DNA of 64,000 bases from Asterias amurensis (lineage: Eukaryota; Echinodermata; Asteroidea; Forcipulatida; Asteriidae): assembly GCF_032118995.1 (NCBI RefSeq), contig NC_092654.1, positions 7,820,284-7,884,283 of the forward strand, in the 5' to 3' direction. The notes below the pieces were generated by a model that was not told where the DNA came from, did not search any database, and saw only the letters and a list, made by a program, of their open reading frames with translations. The position numbers were made by a program, and so were the translations under genes. Positions 57,064 to 64,000 of this stretch are shown in pieces (within the stretch, counting starts at the first letter, position 1; each line of letters begins with the position of its first letter).

Positions 57064-59410
57064 AAGGCAGCATAAGGATCAACTTTCTGTACTAATCAAC
57101 TCCTTCTTTATTCACAACAGTGACCTGCCGCTTACATGTATTTACCCCATCTTTCCCTTTATCCCCACTCTCCTCATTTTACCCAACCGCTTTAAACCCA
57201 ATCCTAACATTGGGTGACTTTGCTTAGCTACAATAATCCACAGAATAACGGACAGTTCTGAGCATGAATACCAGTACTCTTCGATGAAAGGCAAACGAAG
57301 AATAACACTGTGTAATTAGTGACTTTTAGTTCTATGTTGGCGATACACACCTCTCGCCATGGTTTGGGCAAAGGCCTGGTGATCAGTTTGTTTCTTTTTA
57401 CCATTTTTAAATTTATTGTTTGAGTAACGACAAGTGACGTTTCATTTGAACTTAAAAATATCAAAATATGAGGTGTGATTACCACACTGTATTAAGTTTA
57501 CAGCAAAATTGCAGCCAATACGCCAACGCAAAATAACAAAAACCGGTAATGATTTTTATTACTTCAAAATAAAATAACAAAAATGTACGCATAGGCCTCA
57601 ATGATAAAACCCTTTAGATTAATCCAGATTGCGCAGCAGTACATCAAAACCAATAAAAAGCATTCTGCGGGCCTCGTATTAAGTGCTTTACTGGAGAAGC
57701 TAACAAAATAACGGTCGAGAATGCCCTGCAGTTAAAAACAGAACTGGGGATCCAGAACATTGCCTGATATTTATTTTATATTTATGCTTAAATGCTATAC
57801 AAAGCATAGCTGCTATCACTGTAAGGGAGCTCTTAAAAGTTAATACAGCACCAAATAACTTACTCAGAATCCATTGGATGTAACTAACTGTTAAGCGCTA
57901 ATGTGAAGGAAAGTGCAATGAGCAGCACAACCACAAGTATTACTTTAAATCCTCAGCATAACCTGGAGAAACAAAAATGTTATAAAATGTTGTTCATGAG
58001 AAAAGTATACACTTTGTTGTGTTGTGCAATGCACATTTAAAACTTTTAAAATTCTTATAAAACCAAGCCACACACAATACTTAATGGAGGCAATTATTAA
58101 AAATATTGGCAGCAAAATCATTACAATGAGGGCAATGTAAAACCACACTTTCCGTGCACAAACACATGACAATTCACGATGATCAAATCATGTGACTGAA
58201 CATTCTGCTGAGCATTCTGGGAAAATAATACAGAGGCTTAAAGAAGCCATGTGCCTTATATTATTTTCTAATATTTTTTTAGATTTCTTTTTTAATCCTC
58301 GTATCAATATTATTATAAATATTAAAATTTAAACATTAGCTTGGTGTTTCAATTATCAGTTTTTATTTTTACGCTTTATTATAAATATTTAGGGGAATTT
58401 TTTTTAAATTAAAAGTAAATAAAAATCAGATTTAAAAGCCAATAATTATTCACACTTATTTTTTATTTTTTGCACTTTACCATGGTAATTTTTAAAATGT
58501 CATAACAAATAAAAAAAAAATTGTGAATAAAATGAAGACAACTGCTGGCTCTAGAGTCATACACAGAGTCTCACAGAACACTTGCAGTCACTGCAGATAT
58601 TTCTTTTACGTATGGCTTCACCGGGAAACCATTATTTCTCGTTTGCCTTGAAAACAGGAAAAACTCAAAACAAATGGGAACAGTTGAAGTCATTGAAGAT
58701 CAGTGTGTGGTGTGAAAATATCAATGTCCATCAACAATCAAGTTTTAATTAATGTTTGCATACTAAATATAAACAAATGAAGATAATTAGGGCATCGGTT
58801 GATATATCGCATCATTATTTTTTTCCCAATTCAAAGAAAAAGTGCAAATGACCAGTGGAGCCTTACGTGTTTCTAAGTTTTGGTCAAGGGAGAGGAAACT
58901 CTTTGCTTGGCAAATAAAACCACACAATTTTTAATCTAGGGACTGTTTACATCGTGCACAAAATGGTAAAAGATTTGCCACGATTTTAGGGACACCTCGA
59001 AAAAAGGACCTCCTACGATACTTTAGTAGAACTATGACAAAGTATATGAGGCTATCGTCTCTGGATTCTAATAAAGTAGCCATAATGCCTTAGGACAAAA
59101 ATGTAATTGAATTTGTTAAGTAGTAATTGAATAATATTTTTGATTTATTTTGCACGCCATACTAGCTTCTGAATATTAAACAAAATACCAACCAATGAAA
59201 GGTGTGAAAATATATGACGTTGCTCCAATGTCGTGCATGCATAGGCACTGTTAATGTCGGACTGTTTCTCGCAACGTAAAACCAAAACTTTAAAAATTTA
59301 AGTTAATTTAAGTTAAAAGTGAAAATTGGATAGATGATTTGAAAAAAAAATATTTAGTTTTTGATTGTGAACAATTTTCCTGTTATCTTACTGAAAACAC
59401 ATGACACCAG
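57064..59410. other. AT-rich sequence without recognised gene
   Basis: No exon with both splice sites and a domain was found. A minus-strand frame at 57945-58172 has a hydrophobic stretch, but nothing else supports it. Confidence 0.4.
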
Positions 59411-59415
59411 GATAA

Positions 59416-59570
59416 TTTTGTTTTGAACTTTCGAGGTTGGATTATGTTTCTTTGACTCATTTGAATGTTGGCATAATATTATTAATGCACTAGTGATTAG
59501 TACCAAAAATCAATCATTTTATAAATGTTTGAGCATAACCAACGACAGGAAACTTTATTCTCAGCATGAT
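59416..59570. repeat. Dispersed repeat, second copy
   Basis: Matches 50957-51095 (see there). Confidence 0.85.
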
Positions 59571-59579
59571 TAACCCAAC

Positions 59580-59815
59580 AAACATAACAGCATTGGTCCA
59601 ATACTGGGCCAATGCTGGCTGCCATTATGACCCAATGCTGGCTGCCGGCATTGGGCCAGTACCGTTTTGCTCATTGCCGCGTTATTGGCCCAATGCTGGT
59701 AGCCGATGCTGGCCCGACGTTGGCCTTATGTTGGCCCGATGTTGGCCCGATATTGGCTTAATGTTGGCCCGGGTATTGACCCAATGTTAATGTTTGCCCC
59801 GATATTGACCCTATG
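59580..59815. repeat. Minisatellite of ggcccaatgctggc units
   Basis: Short units alternating ggcccaatgctggc and ggcccgatgttggc, with single-base variation, about 10-15 copies. The 74-codon frame here is a repeat artefact. Confidence 0.9.
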
Positions 59816-60565
59816 GTTGCCTAAAAACAAATCGTAAATAATATTAATTACACAGTACACAAATAATGTAAAATGTGCTACAATTCTTGGTTTTTGTGTG
59901 TAATTTGTTTTTCATTTTTTATTCAGATAAAAAATGCTATTGATTATTAAAGATTACTATACTCCATTTATAAAGGATGGGTTGAGCTAATGACCTTGCT
60001 AAATAATAGAGCTGCTTAAGCAGAACAGTTTGCGTACAAGTCCCTGCTTAGCAGAAATGAGCAGGAAACACAAATTTTACACGTGACATGCCATTTTTGC
60101 TGGTAACCTCAATCGCGAATGCCCAATATTGCTGTGCTTAAGTACACATTTTTATGCTTTATAAGCAGCTCTATGTAATTGGGTCCTGCGCAGCATGCAC
60201 AAAGTGGCTAAACACAACAAAATAATGCTTACCAGAATGAGGTTACCATACCAAGTAACATGTGCCATTTATTAAATGCTGTATGCCTAGTAGAACATTT
60301 TTCAAACAGCTCTATATGATTGAGCCTTGCTTGTGAAAACCTGAAAAGAGTAATTAACTATGATTGACATAAACCCATTTCCAAGTTTCATTCACCAAGC
60401 CGAAACCACACGTATATAGGCTAGGCCTGCTGCATGGTGCCACTTAGTCGCCTAACTTATTTGGGTCAACTGTCATTTGTTGCAATATGCTGAAATACGA
60501 TGAAAATGGTACATTTTAAAACCACATAAACATAAACTTGATCAGAAAAATCTACAGGAATTCCT
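59816..60565. other. No recognised feature
   Basis: AT-rich; no supported gene or repeat. Confidence 0.4.
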
Positions 60566-60730
60566 TTAACCATCCGCAACATTTTGTTTCTAACAATCCT
60601 CAAAACATTTTTTAAACAATGCAGTACATTTGTACACAATCCTCAACACTTTGTTTTAACAATCCGCAATACATTACTTGTGAACAATCCTCAACACAAA
60701 TTTGTTTTAACAGTCCGCAACATTATAAAC
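60566..60730. repeat. Degenerate tandem repeat (aatccgcaacattttgtttt)
   Basis: Segments like catccgcaacattttgtttc, aatcctcaacactttgtttt and agtccgcaacattat recur with a period of about 50-65 bp. Confidence 0.65.
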
Positions 60731-61645
60731 TTTAAAAGTAAATAACAAACATTAATGCTTTACAATGACATGATTTGCAAATCCTTAACAGACCCCTTGG
60801 TGGTTTTGTGAAATTATGATGAAATTGGAACGTAATTGCTCTTAAACTTCCCTAATTTCCTAACCCTTCACAGCATGTTTGTTAGCAATTAAATCTTTCT
60901 TAAATTTAGCCGAAAAATATCAAAATAAGGGTGCCACCGTTCGGCCGGTTCAACAAACCGCAAGGGTTGGAATTGGTCATATAGAACTATCCTTAAATAA
61001 ACAAGGTACCCTGCTAGTAGATTCATTACAAACTTAAGTAAATAGTTCTCAACTTGAAAGTTATTGTCTTTCCTAACTTAATAGCATGAAGTGCATTAAA
61101 ACAGCGCCGCCGTTTCCAAAATAGAGGTTCATTTTTTTCACGAGAGAAGCCAATATGAAATGTGTAGAACGCAGAAGGTGTCCTCTAGAATGGACCAAAT
61201 TGTATAACAATAACTTATGCATACCTAATTGTTAATATTCTCCTTTGAAGAGTTGTTGGCTGTAATTAATTTCACAAAGTAACATATTCATCGTTGTCAG
61301 TATTACCATAGTAATTCGCATTATGACGTCACACTTTGCTTAGCAAGTACAATTGGTTCGCATTTTAAAAGATCAATCGAAGCTCTTTGTGAAATAAGCC
61401 AATTTCAAAAATCTGTGAGCATAACAACTTGCTAAGCACAGACAATAATGTGGAAAAGGTTTACACCATGTATTGACTATATAATGAGTTGAGTGGTTCT
61501 GAAAAGAACGTTGGTTTCAACTCTAGAGCAAACCTTTCCATACTGTATTTCCATCATGCAACGTTTCAAATCCCACCATGCAGGTAACCAAAATTTAAAA
61601 AAAAATGCATTTTTGCAAAATTAACGATCTCGGCTTATTTAAGCA
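60731..61645. other. No recognised feature
   Basis: AT-rich sequence; no supported gene or repeat. Confidence 0.4.
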
Positions 61646-61745
61646 TGTGCAATGGACTGACGCGACTCTGCTCCCAAGTCACTGCAGATCAGAGGGAGCC
61701 GTTTCTCACAATGCTTTATACTATCAACTCCTCTCCAGTACTTTT
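61646..61745. mobile_element. Fragment of the AGGCAGTGGACACTATTGG MITE family
   Basis: cagagggagccgtttctcac, then aatgctttatactatcaact matches the family interior (compare the mirrored segment at 30575-30625). Confidence 0.7.
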
Positions 61746-61779
61746 TATCATTTCAGTCGCATCTTGTGTCACCTGGATC

Positions 61780-62092
61780 ACACAAGGCTCTCAACAGCTG
61801 CCAACATGGTTTTCGAACTAGAAGATTATGTGCGAACCAACTACTTTCAACAGTCCACAAGCCTACACGAGTCTAGTTCGCCCCCACGTCGAATACTGCT
61901 GCTCAGTGTAGGACCCCCATTATACTATTACAAATATTCAGAAAAATCGAGGCCTCAGAGACGCGTAGCCCTGCCACTGCTATGCTGAAAGAAATCCAGC
62001 TACCTTCACTTCAAGACAGACGCCTCAATCAGAGACTTGTCATGGTGCAAAAAATTGTCCAGGAGCTGATCAATTATTTTATCAATAGGTTT
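61780..62092 (+). pseudogene. LINE reverse transcriptase C-terminal fragment
   Basis: In one frame AYTSLVRPHVEYCCSV is followed by a stop where Trp is usual, then DPHYTITNIQK. After a one-base shift come IEASETRSPATAMLKEIQLP and SLQDRRLNQRLVMVQKIVQE. This is the thumb/C-terminal region of CR1/Jockey-like RTs (AYKTLVRPxLEYCxxVWDP; LxWxSLxxRRxxxRLxxxYKI). Only the last part of RT is present, without an endonuclease, so it is a short 5'-truncated or decayed copy. It differs from the LINE at 41-45 kb in sequence. Confidence 0.75.
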
Positions 62093-62408
62093 TGGAAGAA
62101 ACGAAATTTTTAAAATAGATTTGGTGAACAGTCTTTTTGGTCTGTATTTATAAAACGAATTCTAAACACCAAAAAAATTAGACCTACTGTACTAATACTT
62201 TACGTTCCAAATTTTAATAGCATAACATTTGTACATGCAGAAATTGGGCCCAAAAGTACGATACCATACTAATTTTTTGAATTTCTTTATAAGCATACTT
62301 TGGTTTTGAGAGCCAACCTCTTTTAAAGGAGATGATTACATGGACTATACAACGAGTCAGAAAACTTGGAATGGGGGGTGCAATAATCGCGCTCCGAAAC
62401 ATAGAAGG

Positions 62409-62574
62409 TTATCCTTCAATTGATTGGAGGTCACTCTCCTCCTCCTCTCGTTGTTTCGCCTGCTCCCTCTTCTTTCCATCCCCATTTCTGTCTCCAGCAT
62501 TCCTCAGCCACGCCATCATCTCCTTCTCGACCTCTTTTGCCGAAACGGATTGATTTGGTAGCTTTGTATTGCTC
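62409..62574 (-). pseudogene. DUF4806-type gene, last exon
   Basis: The exon begins after ctcctttaag|GAGCAAT (start 62574) and ends with a stop at 62409-62411. From phase 1 its first codons read RAIQS, as expected after the upstream VIT. The rest of the protein-like sequence (SVSAKEVEKEMMAWLRNAGD then RNGDGKKREQAKQ) lies one frame away, so there is a frameshift between about 62550 and 62560. The Ala-x-x-x-Glu-Val-Glu...WL-x-x-AGDR tail is typical of the C-terminus of invertebrate DUF4806 proteins as I remember them. This frameshift and another in the preceding exon indicate a pseudogene or base-level assembly errors. Confidence 0.6.
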
Positions 62575-63055
62575 CTTAAAGGAGTAGAGGATAATAATGG
62601 GCAAATTAAAACACTTCTGTTGACTAAAAGATATGTCCTAAAACAAATGTACAGAAAACTTGCCTTGGTGTGCATGAAATTCCATGTAGTTTTGCTCTTA
62701 CTACATCACTATCTTTTGTAATGAATCTTAATTTTAATATACCCGTGGGCGTTTTGTGTTGTTGTGATAACAGAAAGTTTGGAAAGACAAAGACCGGTTG
62801 TGGTGGAAGTAAAATTTACCAGCGAAGTATAATTTGAGGAGGATAGACTAATAATAATATAATAATCATACGACTTGTAATGCGCACATATCCACCCTGC
62901 TGGGTGTTCAAGGCGCAGTAAAACCAAAAACAAAACACAGAAAACAGATACTACTCTCCAAGAAAGAGAGAGAGAGGGAGAGACAGCATAATTAAATTAA
63001 AAGTTTATCAATTTTATGTTTTTTTTTCCAATAATTGAAAGAATAGTAATCTTAC
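62575..63055 (-). other. Intron of the DUF4806-type gene
   Basis: Lies between donor CACAC|GTAAGA and acceptor tttaag|GAGC; contains an (AG)n-rich stretch near 62965-62985. Confidence 0.55.
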
Positions 63056-63238
63056 GTGTGATCACTGATGCTAGTGTCAAGACGCCAAAGGCTTTCTTGG
63101 TGGCCATACTTTGGCCCTTCCAACCCCTCGTCCAGCCCAGTTGTAGGACAGTGTTAGCTGGTGATCAAGCGTGCTAGACAGTATTCGTCGTACAGCATCT
63201 TTGGCTGAACTACCACCAATGCCAACAAAGTAGTTGGT
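63056..63238 (-). pseudogene. DUF4806-type gene, domain exon (frameshifted)
   Basis: Acceptor ttctttatag|ACCAAC (start 63238) and donor ATCACAC|GTAAGA (end 63056), 183 bases. It joins in phase 0 to the upstream exon: ...KKARDAL-TNYFVGIGGSSA. It then reads KDAVRRILSSTLDHQLTLSY NWAGRGVGRAK, the DUF4806 core. The rest (MATKKAFGVLTLASVIT) is two bases out of frame, so there is an indel near 63114. The domain's function is unknown; it is often seen in invertebrate gene families, some transposon-linked. A related exon lies on the plus strand at 6286-6470. Confidence 0.75.
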
Positions 63239-63343
63239 CTATAAAGAAAAGAAAATATATACAACATTATTATATTAAAAATACCACTCTTGTGACTAGA
63301 TCGCTACTTCTGCCTATGATATTTCGAGTATAATTAAACTAAC

Positions 63344-63570
63344 CAATGCATCGCGTGCCTTTTTGCTCTTTAATACGAGCTCTAATGCTTGAACGTCTTC
63401 ATTGGTAGTAAGGGGTAAGTTGACATCTCCAGGCAGGGGTTCCGCCTCTCCTTTGGCAAGTTGAGACGCAATACCGTTTAGGATCCTACGTTGTGATTTC
63501 AGTTCCTGTTGGATTGATTGTACAGCAACCTGCACCTCACTAATGGCTTTTAGCAAGGTCATCATAGTTC
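63344..63570 (-). CDS. DUF4806-type gene, exon upstream of the domain
   Basis: Acceptor ttgtatatag|GAACTATG (start 63570) and donor GCATTG|GTTAGT (end 63344), 227 bases. The frame is open throughout: MMTLLKAISEVQVAVQSIQQ ELKSQRRILNGIASQLAKGE AEPLPGDVNLPLTTNEDVQA LELVLKSKKARDAL. The first half is predicted coiled coil by its heptad-like pattern. The EPLPxxxxLPLxTxEDVxxLExxL motif typically precedes the DUF4806 core. It begins with two bases of a split codon, so at least one more exon lies upstream, beyond the window or unrecognised. This exon shows no damage. Confidence 0.75.
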
Positions 63571-63885
63571 CTATATACAACAATGCAAACTAATTACAAA
63601 TAATGCCATTTTGTTATACTAAACTACATGAGACTTTGAAAATTATATTTATTATTGGGATAGCAGTACTAAAGACCTAGTGTTAAAATGGTACTGACTT
63701 GTTCAAAGCTGAACACTGTTTAAACCTATACAAGGTGAAGTCCAAACTAGCCATAGTAAAGCTATTCATTTTTGACATTATTAATAACACGTTTCATTCA
63801 ATGAAATGAATGTCAACGTTGGTGACATTTGCTTTATTGGTTGTTCAAGTTAGCTCATGGAAGGAGAAACATGGAAACATGGAAG
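63571..63885. other. Probable intron, no recognised feature
   Basis: AT-rich; no exon with supported splice sites. Confidence 0.4.
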
Positions 63886-63889
63886 GAGA

Positions 63890-64000
63890 GACAGGGGATA
63901 ACAAAGGCTCAGTTATACAGATGTAGTTGCCAGGGACATCGGGGTGCTTCCAGCTGATCTTCCCAACTTAATGAGAGATCGACAGGGATGGGCAAAACTT
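63890..64000 (+). pseudogene. 3' tail of a non-LTR retrotransposon protein (runs off the window)
   Basis: One frame reads GRRDRG, a stop, QRLSYTDVVARDIG then VLPADLPNLMRDRQGWAKL to the end of the window. This matches the C-terminal tail common after LINE RTs (KRGRGRPxxTYxDxLxxDxG...LxxxMxDRxxW). A stop replaces one residue, so it is decayed. It is not closely similar to either LINE above. Confidence 0.65.

Noticed and set aside
57945..58172. Minus-strand frame with a membrane-like segment
   Set aside because: AT-rich, short, no signal for splicing or a family; consistent with chance.
1..64000. tRNA or rRNA genes
   Set aside because: I saw no segment with tRNA A/B boxes in a cloverleaf context nor conserved rRNA sequence; a dedicated scan would be needed to exclude them.

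Overview
This window is intron- and repeat-dominated animal DNA with no bacterial-style operons. The few protein-coding pieces are single exons with canonical GT/AG splice sites, or decayed transposon genes. Several short inverted-repeat families resemble repeats I remember from echinoderm, especially sea star, genomes: one with ends AGGCAGTGGACACTATTGG, one with ends AGGAACACGTTGCC, and the GGGTGCGTTCGTTTAGC family. I therefore suggest an echinoderm, probably Asteroidea. That assignment rests on memory of repeats, not on a search.

Layout. 1-5934 is a tandem array of a ~324-bp satellite that ends in an inverted copy of itself. 6014-7396 holds a tandemly duplicated DUF4806-like exon and a BEN-domain terminal exon with a poly(A) signal. 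8726-9079 holds a Myb/SANT-like domain. From 9.6 to 18.6 kb the minus strand carries exons of an unidentified gene; one exon lies in a duplicated block. 18.9-24.75 kb is a second satellite region (145-bp monomer, then 180-210-bp monomer). 26.5-29.6 kb is a complex long-period repeat. 30.5-34.1 kb holds inverted-repeat elements, including a 1.7-kb element flanked by TTAA. 35100-38791 is a 3.7-kb element with terminal inverted repeats; it contains two exon-like copies and a 43-bp palindromic insertion with an 8-bp target duplication.

39.2-45.4 kb is a second piece of the 324-bp satellite, interrupted by an 818-bp insertion and by a 5'-truncated L2/CR1-type LINE. A deleted Tc1 element sits inside that LINE. 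45.4-50 kb holds nested foldbacks and the remains of a Ty3/gypsy retrotransposon. 50.3-54.5 kb holds two foldback elements built on short sub-repeats; the larger sits in a tandem repeat and has a palindromic mariner-like element at its centre. 54.5-62 kb is mostly MITE fragments, a simple minisatellite and a LINE fragment. 62.4-63.6 kb carries three minus-strand exons of a DUF4806 gene with two frameshifts. The last 110 bases are the tail of another LINE.

No complete, clearly functional host gene is visible. The strongest content is the insertion record: several exact target-site duplications and a nest whose order of events can be read directly. Frameshifts in the coding pieces may be decay or assembly error, and the sequence alone cannot separate these.
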